Part shown: piece by piece, positions 17,622 through 26,461 of the stretch
Layout of the letters: every line of letters starts with the position of its first letter
How positions within the stretch are numbered: position 1 is the first letter of the stretch
Assembly (NCBI GenBank): GCA_029983685.1
Contig: JASBZA010000001.1
Location: 138,308-202,307, forward strand
DNA: 64,000 nucleotides
Source of the DNA: Oscillospiraceae bacterium
GTDB lineage: Bacteria; Bacillota; Clostridia; Saccharofermentanales; Fastidiosipilaceae
Direction: 5' to 3'
Notes under the pieces: generated by a model
The model's database searches: none
What the model was told of the DNA's origin: nothing
Seen by the model: only the letters and a program-made list of their open reading frames with translations
Program-made: the position numbers and the translations under genes

Positions 17622-18143
17622 CTAAAGGCCGAAAAGGTGCTTGATTTTCTGAATTTTATCAATCGGATTAATCTTATAAAAAATAATTAATAAGATAATG
17701 ACCAGAAGAATCCACAGGCCCGTGTTTAGCAGCTGCTTATTGCGCTTCTCTTGTTGCCTTACCTGGTCGGCATAGGCCTTGTTGGCATAACCCTTTAATC
17801 GATAACGCTTAGCAGGCCCGGTTCTTTGTAACTTAGACAGGAAATTGGGCTTAGATGTACTGATAACCTCGGTAAAACGTGCCGGATTTTTTATAACGTT
17901 TTCACCCTTAGAAGCTTTCTCGGAAGCTGCATTGGCGGTTATTTTAGGGTTCGAAGCTCTTGTGGAAGTTTTAGAAGATGGCACGGCTTTAGAACCGGTA
18001 TTGCCGAGTCTTACACGCCTGGTTTGCTCATTTGAATAGTTCGTAGCCTTAACCGGCCGGTCAGACTTAGCCTCGGCCTTAGGAGCGGGCTTCTGGTCCA
18101 GTAAGTTCTTAAAAACATCTGTTTTATCCTGTGTATCTGCCAA
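17622..18143 (-). CDS. Hypothetical protein with a C-terminal membrane anchor
   Basis: A 173-residue protein I do not recognise. The first 130 residues are very basic and polar, rich in Lys, Ser, Thr and Ala, with no clear fold. A single hydrophobic segment (TGLWILLVIILLIIFY, about 141-156) follows a basic patch, giving a tail-anchored or single-pass protein with a short basic end. It is encoded divergently from lexA and converges on the recombinase gene. It may be membrane- or nucleoid-associated judging by charge alone, but no function can be claimed. Confidence 0.65.
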   Translation of the reverse strand: MADTQDKTDVFKNLLDQKPAPKAEAKSDRPVKATNYSNEQTRRVRLGNTGSKAVPSSKTSTRASNPKITANAASEKASKGENVIKNPARFTEVISTSKPNFLSKLQRTGPAKRYRLKGYANKAYADQVRQQEKRNKQLLNTGLWILLVIILLIIFYKINPIDKIQKIKHLFGL

Positions 18144-18232
18144 GGTCTTCTACCCTTCTTCTATAGTACTTCTTAGCTGTGAATTATAGAGAAAGCTTAA
18201 GACCGAGGCAAGTTTTGCAGGGAAATAATAAA

Positions 18233-18245
18233 GAACATATGTTTG
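18233..18245. promoter_or_regulatory. SOS box (LexA operator) of lexA
   Basis: GAACATATGTTTG matches the Gram-positive LexA (DinR) box, GAAC-N4-GTTC type, with one deviation. It overlaps the -35 region of the lexA promoter, the expected place for autorepression. Confidence 0.85.
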
Positions 18246-18271
18246 CATTGGCCGCCTTATTCCGCTATACT
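18243..18271 (+). promoter_or_regulatory. lexA promoter
   Basis: TTGCAT (18243-18248) and TATACT (18266-18271) are spaced by 17 bp. Transcription would start near 18278, shortly before the AAGGAG site at 18289-18294 and the ATG at 18302. The SOS box covers the -35 hexamer. Confidence 0.75.
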
Positions 18272-18301
18272 GACAACATAAAACATTCAAGGAGTCTTCC
18301 T

Positions 18302-18979
18302 ATGGTAGAGAACAAGAAACTTAGTAAACGTGAGCAAAATATGAAGCGCACCTTGGATTTTTTGGAAGATTTCATCCGTTCCGAGGGCTACTCCCCTTCT
18401 GTTAGAGATATTTGTAAGGCCCTGGATATTAAGTCAACTTCCACTGTCCACGGTTATCTGACCGACCTCCAGGAAGCAGGTCTTATTTCTTATGCAGACG
18501 GCAAGAGACGTGCTATTTCCATAGTAGGTATGCTGGATGATGAGGTGGACGATCAGGATGATTTTTACGAGGATCATGTAAATCCGGATGATATTATAGG
18601 CCTACCTTTAATCGGTCTGGTGACAGCCGGCAGGCCCATCCTAGCTCAAGAGAATGTGCAGTACACCATAGCCTTGGATGAGAAGCTCTTCCCGCCCGAT
18701 AAGGACGGCAACTTTTTGCTGAAGGTTCGAGGTGACTCCATGATAGAAGTTGGCATCCTGGACGGTGATCTCTTGGTTGTAGAAGTCGCTCAGACAGCTG
18801 ATAACAACGACATCATTATTGCCCTTATCGGAGAAGAAGCAACGGTCAAACGTTTTTCCTACCTGGACGGCAGACCCTACCTCTTCCCCGAGAACCCCTA
18901 TTACGCGCCTATCCCCTTCGATACGGAAGAGTGCCGCATATTAGGTAAGGTTAAGGGCCTAATCAGGACCAGAGTTTAA
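18302..18979 (+). CDS. lexA: LexA repressor (SOS response)
   Basis: LexA represses DNA-damage genes and cleaves itself when RecA filaments form. The 225-residue protein has an N-terminal winged helix (EQNMKRTLDFLEDF to about residue 65), the Ala-Gly self-cleavage site in LVTAGRPI, the nucleophile serine in RGDSMIEVGILDGD, and the catalytic lysine in EATVKRFSY. The frame is open from 18179, but the promoter and SOS box lie inside that upstream part, so translation must begin at the ATG at 18302, which has AAGGAG seven bases before it. Its own SOS box shows autoregulation. It converges with hfq. Confidence 0.95.
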   Translation: MVENKKLSKREQNMKRTLDFLEDFIRSEGYSPSVRDICKALDIKSTSTVHGYLTDLQEAGLISYADGKRRAISIVGMLDDEVDDQDDFYEDHVNPDDIIGLPLIGLVTAGRPILAQENVQYTIALDEKLFPPDKDGNFLLKVRGDSMIEVGILDGDLLVVEVAQTADNNDIIIALIGEEATVKRFSYLDGRPYLFPENPYYAPIPFDTEECRILGKVKGLIRTRV

Positions 18980-18996
18980 GAGCTTGTCCTTTATTT

Positions 18997-19350
18997 TTAT
19001 TGATAGTGGCCGTAGTAACGTTCGGAACTATCCGAGACCAGATCATAGGGCGGTTCTCTATGCCCCAGGTCGATTTCAATAGGCCTTTCGGGGATAATTC
19101 CCATGATTGATGCCTTGAAGAAGAGATATTGCTTGTCTTGGGCCAGGACCAGAACAGACCAATTATCATAGGCCAGGATTTGGCCGGACCTTACACTTTC
19201 GTTTCTTAAGAATAAATCTACCTGGACCTCTTCTTCAATGAGGCGATTAAGAAACTCATCTTGCAGGCCCTTTCTTAGGCCCATATTGCGTTCTCTTTGC
19301 CTGACAAACTGCTTATTCAATCTTCTGCCTGTACCATAATAATTGCTCAT
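18997..19350 (-). CDS. hfq: RNA chaperone Hfq (divergent, extended)
   Basis: Hfq forms ring hexamers that bind small RNAs and mRNAs. In this 117-residue protein the Sm core spans about residues 27-95: LQDEFLNRLIEEEVQV matches the alpha1-beta1 region with the conserved Gln and Asp, and GQILAYDNWSVLVL matches the Sm1 motif (usually GxIxxFDxFxVLL). The Sm2 motif reads FFKASIMGIIP where most Hfq proteins have YKHAISTVVP, so the usual His of the KH pair is Ala. There is a basic N-terminal extension of about 26 residues and a polar tail. The position beside miaA and mutL is the classic hfq neighbourhood and supports the call. Confidence 0.78.
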   Translation of the reverse strand: MSNYYGTGRRLNKQFVRQRERNMGLRKGLQDEFLNRLIEEEVQVDLFLRNESVRSGQILAYDNWSVLVLAQDKQYLFFKASIMGIIPERPIEIDLGHREPPYDLVSDSSERYYGHYQ

Positions 19351-19447
19351 CTGTTATTAACCTCTTCTTTCCTCTTACTTGATATGTATAGAGCATAGGC
19401 AAGGCATAAGCTTTAGGGAATTGGTTACAGGCGAAATTTCGGCCAAG

Positions 19448-20347
19448 TTAAAAATCTTTCACAAAATCCTCGAAATCCTCCGGTTTAATCCAGTGGATGT
19501 AATTTAGTTTTTTATACCAGGTTAGCTGACGCTTGGCATAACGCCTGGAATTTCTCTTGAGGAGCTCTACGGATTCTTCCAAAGCGGCCTTCTCTTCAAA
19601 ATAGGGGAAAAATTCCTTGTAAGCGATAGCTTGAAGGCAGGTTGCATCTGCCGGTAGATCCATGTCGTAAACTTTTTTTGCTTCTTCTAAAAGGCCTTGC
19701 TCCATCATTAAATCGACGCGTCTATTAATCCTGTCATAAAGCACATCTCTGGGCCAATTCGGCGCATAGACCTCAAAAGTATAAGGCAAAAATATTCTTT
19801 GGCCGGCTTCGTCCCAATCGCTCTGACGCATACCGGTCGTATGGTAGATCTCCAGTGCCCTTATAATACGTTTGTGGTCGTTGGGGTGGAGTACTTGAGC
19901 CCTGGGAAAGTCCACTTCTTCCAGGGCTTTCCAGAGGCTTTCCGGCCCCATATCAGCCAGAATTTTCTCTAATTCAGCCCGGTAGGCATGGTCGGTACTG
20001 TCCGGAATGTAATGGATGCCTTCCACTAAACTTGTCACATACTGCGGAGTGCCGCCGACGAATATTAATTTTTCCTCCCGGCTTTGGGATTCGTCGATGC
20101 ATTTTTTTGCATCCTTCATATAGTCACGGACACTGTATTTTTCCGCAGGATTCTTAATATCTATTAGATAATGTGGGGCTATTTGCCTTTCTTCTAGTGT
20201 CGGTTTAGCCGTTCCTATATCCAGACCTTTATAAATCTGCATGGAATCGGCATTGACAATAGATGCACCGATTTTTTCGGCCAAAGCCAGGGCCAAGCCC
20301 GTTTTTCCGCTGCCCGTAGGGCCGCAAATTACAGTGATAGGCATCAA
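19448..20347 (-). CDS. miaA: tRNA dimethylallyltransferase MiaA
   Basis: MiaA adds a dimethylallyl group to A37 of tRNAs reading UNN codons. The 299-residue protein has the P-loop ICGPTGSGKTGLALALA at the N-terminus, the SMQIYKGLDIGTAKP substrate loop (about 36-50), a conserved GGTPQYVTSL and the RRYAKRQLTWYKK C-terminal tRNA-binding block. The next modification step is by MiaB, encoded further upstream in the same minus-strand cluster. It overlaps the end of mutL by four bases (ATGA), so the two are coupled. Confidence 0.95.
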   Translation of the reverse strand: MMPITVICGPTGSGKTGLALALAEKIGASIVNADSMQIYKGLDIGTAKPTLEERQIAPHYLIDIKNPAEKYSVRDYMKDAKKCIDESQSREEKLIFVGGTPQYVTSLVEGIHYIPDSTDHAYRAELEKILADMGPESLWKALEEVDFPRAQVLHPNDHKRIIRALEIYHTTGMRQSDWDEAGQRIFLPYTFEVYAPNWPRDVLYDRINRRVDLMMEQGLLEEAKKVYDMDLPADATCLQAIAYKEFFPYFEEKAALEESVELLKRNSRRYAKRQLTWYKKLNYIHWIKPEDFEDFVKDF

Positions 20348-22242
20348 ACAATCCTCTTAAATAGTTTTTCCAAATCCCTGGTCTGCCCTATATAAAAAAT
20401 AGGTCTTCCGTGCGGGCAGTGAAAGGGATTATCCAAAGTGAGAAGGTCTTTACGTAGTATATCTACTTCCGACGGGTGCAAGGCGTCATGGGCCTTAACG
20501 GCAGCTTTGCAAGAACTGGTGGCTAACATGTGATAGATAAGGTCGGTCTCCCCTTTTACCCCTTCTACCCCCTTCTCATGAATCTCATCCAAGAGAAACC
20601 TGAGGGCCAAAGCCGGGTCTAAAACTTCATGACCGATGGGTATTTTTCGAATCAGGATGTCTTTAGGACCGATAAAAGAATAGTCGAAACCGTAGGCTTT
20701 AATAAAATCTTCATTGTCTTCCAAGATAAATATGTCTTGGGCAGCCAACTGCATGGGCTGGGCCTGAAGTAGGCTTTGTGATGTCATGACCTGATTTTCC
20801 TTGTAAGACGCAACAGCTCTTTCGAATAAAATCTTTTCATGAGCGGCATGCTGGTCTACCAAGATAAAGTGATCACGGTATTCAAAAATCAGATAAGTCC
20901 TGAAAAGTTCACCCGCATAGCGACCTTCTTTTAAGACACGAAGACGCATATCCAAGGTCTCGTCTTCCGGCGGAAGAAAACTCATTTGCTCAGCAGTCGG
21001 AGCAATAGCGTTCGGAGTACTCGTCGTAGTATTCTGAGTAGGTACATCTTCTTTATGAGACGTGTAAGAAGCCTTTTCATAGGGATTTAGAGGCTCATTC
21101 AGCTTCGTTTGGGATAGTTTAGTATAACCGTCTAAATTAAAGTCTAAATAGCTTGTAGAGGGCTTAGACGCCATAGTGTCCGAACTAGTTTTTGACATAG
21201 TTCGGTCCGGCTCTTTGACCACAGTCGGTTCGGGATTTTCATGGTGCAAGGCGGTGAATAAGGCATTTTGCACCTGGCCGTAGACCTGCTTATAAATTTC
21301 TCCGTCATTCCAAAACCTTACTTCCAACTTCCTGGGATGGACATTGACATCGACCAGGTTGCCGGGCAAGGTCAACATCAGGACACAGGCAGGAAAACGA
21401 CCCTGCATGAGTGTCGACTTATAAGCGTCTTCTAATGCCCTGGTTAGGACGGGAGATTGGATGGGTCTTCCATTTACGTAGAAAAGTTGCCAGGTCCTGG
21501 ATTTTTTAGACTCGGACGGTAAGGAAATATAGCCGGTGCAATGCACCATGGAAGTCTTATTAGCTTCAATTAAAGGGATCATGCCTTTGGCCATATCTTG
21601 ACCTAACACCGCATATATAGCGCTTAAGAGGCGATTATCTCCGGGAGTGTGTAAGATTTCTTTGCCCTGACTTTCCAAATAAAAAGAAACGTCGGGCCTA
21701 CTCAAGGCCAAATCACGAACCACCTCGGTCACCCGGGAGGCTTCGGTTCGGTCCTGCTTCAAAAACTTATAGCGAGCAGGCGTATTATAAAAAAGGTCTC
21801 GTACCTCAATTTTTGTACCGGGATTAAGGGGGATATTATCCTGGCTTACTAGTGTGCCGGCATCAAGGCATAGCCTGGTCCCATGCGGGTCTTCGGTACG
21901 GCCGGTCTCTAACATGACCCGTGATACGGCGGCTAGGGTAGGTAGGGCTTCTCCTCTGAAGCCCAGAGTTTGAATGGTATCTAAATCGGAGATACCGGTG
22001 ATTTTGCTGGTGGCATGGTCTTTAAAAGCCAGGAGGGCATCTTCGGTGCTCATACCCGAGCCGTTATCGCTCACACGGACTAATTTGATGCCGCCTTGTT
22101 CAATGGAGATACTAATCCGGTCGGCTCCGGCATCCAGTGCATTTTCGCAAAGCTCTTTGACGACCGAAGCGGGGCGCTCAACCACTTCGCCTGCGGCTAT
22201 GCTTTGAGCTGTCTGACAGTCTAATATTTTTATAAGAGCCAT
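20344..22242 (-). CDS. mutL: DNA mismatch repair protein MutL
   Basis: MutL links mismatch recognition by MutS to strand excision. This 632-residue protein has the GHKL ATPase motifs at the N-terminus (EVVERPASVVKELCENALDAG start, DNGSGM, GFRGEAL), a variable linker rich in Thr/Ser (about residues 345-435), and a C-terminal endonuclease domain with DQHAAHE...E and the zinc-binding CPHGRP motif. It is therefore the nicking MutL type found in bacteria without MutH. The ATG has AGGAGG upstream, and the gene begins 22 bases after mutS. Confidence 0.96.
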   Translation of the reverse strand: MALIKILDCQTAQSIAAGEVVERPASVVKELCENALDAGADRISISIEQGGIKLVRVSDNGSGMSTEDALLAFKDHATSKITGISDLDTIQTLGFRGEALPTLAAVSRVMLETGRTEDPHGTRLCLDAGTLVSQDNIPLNPGTKIEVRDLFYNTPARYKFLKQDRTEASRVTEVVRDLALSRPDVSFYLESQGKEILHTPGDNRLLSAIYAVLGQDMAKGMIPLIEANKTSMVHCTGYISLPSESKKSRTWQLFYVNGRPIQSPVLTRALEDAYKSTLMQGRFPACVLMLTLPGNLVDVNVHPRKLEVRFWNDGEIYKQVYGQVQNALFTALHHENPEPTVVKEPDRTMSKTSSDTMASKPSTSYLDFNLDGYTKLSQTKLNEPLNPYEKASYTSHKEDVPTQNTTTSTPNAIAPTAEQMSFLPPEDETLDMRLRVLKEGRYAGELFRTYLIFEYRDHFILVDQHAAHEKILFERAVASYKENQVMTSQSLLQAQPMQLAAQDIFILEDNEDFIKAYGFDYSFIGPKDILIRKIPIGHEVLDPALALRFLLDEIHEKGVEGVKGETDLIYHMLATSSCKAAVKAHDALHPSEVDILRKDLLTLDNPFHCPHGRPIFYIGQTRDLEKLFKRIV

Positions 22243-22264
22243 AGCTCCTCCTGTTCTTTATTTC

Positions 22265-24952
22265 TTAGAAGCCTTCGTTCTCTCCTTGGTACCGTTTAAG
22301 TTTTTTTGCTTCCTTGGACAAGTCGAAAAGTTCTTGCAAAGCTTCCATGGGTGTCATATTTTGTACGTCTAAGTTTACCAGACGGTCCATGACCTGATCG
22401 TTCTGGCGGAGGGCCAAAGAGGACGAGAAAAGGTCCATCTGCCCTTCCATAACCTGAATATCTTTTTTCCTTTGCCGCCTGGCCTGGCTTTGGCCTTCAT
22501 TTTCTAAATTATGCAAAATCAGGCGAGCCCTATTAACTACGGCCTGGTCTACACCGGCTAATTTGGCCACCTCAACGCCGTAAGACTCGTCGGCCGGCCC
22601 CGGTTGGATTTTATGTAAGAACTCAATTTCTTGCTCTTGAGGCCCTTCAGACTTAGCAGCACTTATAGATGTAGGCTCTCTTCTCACCGCTACGTGGAAG
22701 TTTTTTACCCCGGCTACATTACCTTCCAGCTCGGTTAGCTCATGGTAATGGGTGGCAAAAAGCGTCCTGGCGCCTAGGATGTTCTTATTGGCGACGTGTT
22801 CGACCACTGCCCAGGCTATGGCCAAACCGTCGTAGGTGGATGTGCCTCGCCCGATTTCGTCCAGAATCAGAAGACTTCTGGCTGAAGCATTTTCCAATAT
22901 ATAGGCGACTTCATTCATCTCAACCATGAAGGTCGATTGGCCCGAGGCTAAGTCATCCGATGCTCCGATTCTAGTAAAAATCTGATCGACAATCCCGATA
23001 GTAGCCCGCTCGGCCGGAACAAAGGAACCCATCTGGGCCAGGATGACAATGAGGGCTATCTGCCGCATATAAGTAGACTTACCGGACATGTTGGGACCGG
23101 TTAGGAGAATCAGGCGGGTATCGTCTCGGTCTAAATAGGCGTCGTTGGAGACAAATGCTCCCCGATCCAGCATCCTCTCTACAACCGGATGACGTCCTCC
23201 TTCGATATCCAAGATAGGGTCCAGACTGATTTCCGGTCGCACATAGTTATATCGGTCCGCAATCTCAGCCAAGCTAAGCCAGGCATCCAGGCTGGCAATG
23301 GCCTCGGCATTATGGGCAATTTGAGCCTCATGGGCTTTGGCCAAATTACGAAGTTCGACAAAGACCTCATATTCCCGGTCCAGTAACCTTTGCTCGGCAT
23401 GGAGCATCTGGTCTTCCATTTCTTTTAATTCCGGCAAAATATAGCGTTCGGAATTGGCCAAGGTCTGCTTACGTTGATAGTTTTCGGGAACCAGGTGAAG
23501 GTTAGATTTGGTGACATCGATGTAGTAACCGAAAACTTTGTTATAGCCGACCTTGAGGTTTTTGATACCGGTCTTATCTTTTTCTCTTTGTTCTAATTCG
23601 ACAATCCAGGAAGCACCCTTATTCTTAATCTCCCGATAGTGGTCCACTTGCTCGTCAAAACCGTCTCGAATCACACCGCCGTCCTGGATCAGGATGGGGA
23701 GGTCATCGGCCAAGCCGCGGCGGAGGGTGTCCACCAAGTCCGTCAGGTTTTCCAGGCTTTGGCCCAGGTTACGGACGACCGTGCTTTTGGCCCTTTGAAG
23801 ATTTTCTTTGACGGGCGGGATTTTTTCTAAAGACCTGCAAAGGGCATCCAGTTCTCTGGCGTTCATATGGCCCATGCTAAGCTTCGATAAGAGCCTCTCC
23901 ATATCGTTCATGCCCTGGAGCATGTCTCGAAGCTCCTGGCGGAGGATGAAGGATTCTTTCAGGTCTTCTACGGCATCCAGGCGGTAATTAATTTCAGCCG
24001 GATGAAGCAAGGGTTGTTCTAACCAGCGCTTGAGCATGCGAGACCCCATAGCGGTTTTGCATTGGTCTAAGACCCAGAGCAAGGAGGCTTTTTTCTTTAA
24101 GGTCCTAAGGCTTCGGCTAAGCTCCAGATTCGTTCTGGCACCGGCACCTAATTTCATAAACTGATTGATTTGGTAGATCTCCAGAGGCTTAATGTGGGAC
24201 GGGAGCTGTTTTTGCGTGTCTTCCACATAATATAAGAGACCTGAAGCCGCCATGCGGAGTAAGTCCTGATTCAAGGGACTTTCTTCATAAAAGTCCGTGT
24301 AGGCTTTAGGATCAAAGCAGTAGTCGTCTATGGACGTTAAGAAAAAGTTCTCACGGACCAGTTTTTGGGCCAAAGCAGATTCTCGGAAAGCCGGATTACA
24401 TAAAATCTCTGCCGGACCTAAACGATAAATTTCATCGTAAAGATGGATGACACTTAGACCGGAAATCAATTGGGTAGCCGAAAAGTCCCCGGTTGACAAG
24501 TCCAACGCTGCCAAGCCGAAGGTCGTTCCCAACTGAAAAACCGAAGCCAGGTAGTGGTTGGACTTGTCTTCCAAGGCCTTAGACGCTGTGGTGGTACCGG
24601 GTGTTATGACCTGGACCACCTCACGCTTGACCAAGCCTTTGGCCAAGGCCGGATCTTCCATCTGTTCGCAGATGGCAATCTTGTAGCCCTTATCAATGAG
24701 CTTTTCAATGTAATTGTCGGCCGCATGGTAAGGCACCCCGGCCATGGGGGCCCTTTCTTCCAAACCGCAGTCGCGGGAGGTCAAAGTCAGCTCCAGCTCT
24801 TGACTGACTAAAACGGCGTCGTCAAAGAATGTCTCGTAAAAGTCTCCCAAACGAAACAGGAGGATACAGTCCGGTCTCTTGTGCTTTTCCCGGACATACT
24901 GCTGCATCATAGGACTTAGATCAGAAGCTTCAATATCGGCCAAACGAAGCAT
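22265..24952 (-). CDS. mutS: DNA mismatch repair protein MutS
   Basis: MutS recognises mispaired bases. The 895-residue protein has the mismatch-contacting Phe-x-Glu in RLGDFYETFFDDA (about residues 35-47), the clamp and lever regions in the middle, Walker A GPNMSGKSTYMRQ (about 630), Walker B LLILDEIGRGTSTYDG, and a C-terminal dimerisation part. Length is typical for MutS1. Its ATG overlaps the stop of miaB by one base (TAATG), and mutL follows, so miaB-mutS-mutL-miaA form one minus-strand operon. Confidence 0.97.
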   Translation of the reverse strand: MLRLADIEASDLSPMMQQYVREKHKRPDCILLFRLGDFYETFFDDAVLVSQELELTLTSRDCGLEERAPMAGVPYHAADNYIEKLIDKGYKIAICEQMEDPALAKGLVKREVVQVITPGTTTASKALEDKSNHYLASVFQLGTTFGLAALDLSTGDFSATQLISGLSVIHLYDEIYRLGPAEILCNPAFRESALAQKLVRENFFLTSIDDYCFDPKAYTDFYEESPLNQDLLRMAASGLLYYVEDTQKQLPSHIKPLEIYQINQFMKLGAGARTNLELSRSLRTLKKKASLLWVLDQCKTAMGSRMLKRWLEQPLLHPAEINYRLDAVEDLKESFILRQELRDMLQGMNDMERLLSKLSMGHMNARELDALCRSLEKIPPVKENLQRAKSTVVRNLGQSLENLTDLVDTLRRGLADDLPILIQDGGVIRDGFDEQVDHYREIKNKGASWIVELEQREKDKTGIKNLKVGYNKVFGYYIDVTKSNLHLVPENYQRKQTLANSERYILPELKEMEDQMLHAEQRLLDREYEVFVELRNLAKAHEAQIAHNAEAIASLDAWLSLAEIADRYNYVRPEISLDPILDIEGGRHPVVERMLDRGAFVSNDAYLDRDDTRLILLTGPNMSGKSTYMRQIALIVILAQMGSFVPAERATIGIVDQIFTRIGASDDLASGQSTFMVEMNEVAYILENASARSLLILDEIGRGTSTYDGLAIAWAVVEHVANKNILGARTLFATHYHELTELEGNVAGVKNFHVAVRREPTSISAAKSEGPQEQEIEFLHKIQPGPADESYGVEVAKLAGVDQAVVNRARLILHNLENEGQSQARRQRKKDIQVMEGQMDLFSSSLALRQNDQVMDRLVNLDVQNMTPMEALQELFDLSKEAKKLKRYQGENEGF

Positions 24953-26421
24953 TAATATACCTTACCTTCTACAAGGACGCCTTCCAAAGAGAACGTCTTG
25001 GCATCTTTTATTAGGATCCGGCACATTTTGCCTTCCAAATCGGCACCTCTCCGGGTCCAGTCGGCCTGGCCCAGACCTAAACTATCTAAGGTATCATCAT
25101 CAATGGTGAAATTAATAAGGTGGTTGGCCGAATCTCTACCGGTGAAGTGATCTTGGGTATGGTCGGACAGGCCTTCAATAAGAACCTCGACGCTTTCTCC
25201 CACCAGAGCTTCGTGAGATTTCAGAGTATTGGCGTTTTGTAAGGCGACCAGACGGTCAAAACGATCGGTCATGACTTCCGCCGGAATTTCCTCTAAACCG
25301 TAGGCCTTGGTTCCGGGTCTGGGCGAGAATTGGAAGGTGAAGGCCTGGTCAAAGGCAGCCTCTTCTACTATCTTTAAGGTCTCTTGGAAGTCCTCTTCGG
25401 TTTCTCCCGGATAGCCCACGATGATATCCGTGGTAATAGAAATACCGGGAACCTTTTCTCTGGCGTAGCGTACGATATCCATGAATTCCTCAGCCGTATA
25501 TTTACGGTTCATGGCTTTTAGGACCGGGTTACTACCGGACTGCAAAGCCAGGTGGATATGGCGCTCGATATTAGGGAATCTGGCTATGGTATCAATGAGC
25601 TCGGTCGAAATATCTTTGGGATGTGAAGACATAAAACGAATCCGTTCCAGACCTTCAATTTGGGCTGCCTGAGTTAAGAGTTCGGTGAAGTCTCCCTGGT
25701 TAGGGCCAGCCTCTAAATCCTTGCCGTAGGAATTGACGTTTTGGCCCAGGAGCATAATTTCTCTATAGCCTTCTTTGGCCAAAGTTCGAAGCTCTTCTAA
25801 AATCTTCCCCTGCGGGCGGGAACGTTCGCGGCCTCTGGCGTAAGGCACCACGCAGTAAGAGCAGAAATTATTGCAGCCGTACATAATGGTAACCAGGGCT
25901 CTGAATTTTCTCTCCCGGGAGATAGGAAGATTTTCCGCTACCGTATCGAACCCACCTACATCATAGACCCTTTTACTTCCAAGAAGAACACGGTTTAAAA
26001 GTTCGGGGAAGCGATAGATGTCCTGAGGACCGAAAACCAGGTCAACATAAGGGTAGGATTGCTTAATCCGGTTGACATTCTGAATCTGCGTCATCATACA
26101 GCCGCAGACGCCCAAAATAACATCTGCCTGCCCTTCTCTGTAACTCTTGAGATTTCCTAGATTACCGAAAAGCCGACCGACGGCATTCTCTCTTATAGCA
26201 CAGGTGTTTAGGAGAATAACTTGGGCTTCTTCCGGTTGATTGGCCTTTTTCAAACCCATAGCCTCTAAAAGGCCGCCTAATTTCTCCGAATCATTATCAT
26301 TTAACTGGCAACCGAAAGTCTGAATATAGTAATGGGTGCGTCCCTTAAGCAGACTTTGGTTGGTATTAATAAAGTCTCTCTGTCTGGCTTCCTCGGCCTG
26401 ATTAATATATTTTGTGGTCAA
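24952..26421 (-). CDS. miaB: tRNA-2-methylthio-N6-dimethylallyladenosine synthase MiaB
   Basis: MiaB is a radical-SAM methylthiotransferase that converts i6A37 to ms2i6A37. The 489-residue protein has the N-terminal UPF0004 domain with three cluster-binding cysteines (FGCQLN, NTCAIRENA, GVCGCM), the radical SAM motif CNNFCSYC followed by VPYARGRERS, and a C-terminal TRAM domain (about residues 400-470). The start is TTG with GGAG six bases upstream. Its substrate is made by MiaA, encoded in the same gene cluster, so the operon holds both steps of this tRNA modification around mutS-mutL. Confidence 0.96.
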   Translation of the reverse strand: MTTKYINQAEEARQRDFINTNQSLLKGRTHYYIQTFGCQLNDNDSEKLGGLLEAMGLKKANQPEEAQVILLNTCAIRENAVGRLFGNLGNLKSYREGQADVILGVCGCMMTQIQNVNRIKQSYPYVDLVFGPQDIYRFPELLNRVLLGSKRVYDVGGFDTVAENLPISRERKFRALVTIMYGCNNFCSYCVVPYARGRERSRPQGKILEELRTLAKEGYREIMLLGQNVNSYGKDLEAGPNQGDFTELLTQAAQIEGLERIRFMSSHPKDISTELIDTIARFPNIERHIHLALQSGSNPVLKAMNRKYTAEEFMDIVRYAREKVPGISITTDIIVGYPGETEEDFQETLKIVEEAAFDQAFTFQFSPRPGTKAYGLEEIPAEVMTDRFDRLVALQNANTLKSHEALVGESVEVLIEGLSDHTQDHFTGRDSANHLINFTIDDDTLDSLGLGQADWTRRGADLEGKMCRILIKDAKTFSLEGVLVEGKVY

Positions 26422-26461
26422 TGTAGTCTCCTTTTATTTTGTATTTTATATAAATCTTGAT

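Noticed and set aside
18179..18301. Longer lexA start at 18179
   Set aside because: The promoter and SOS box lie within this stretch, and a good ribosome binding site precedes ATG 18302.
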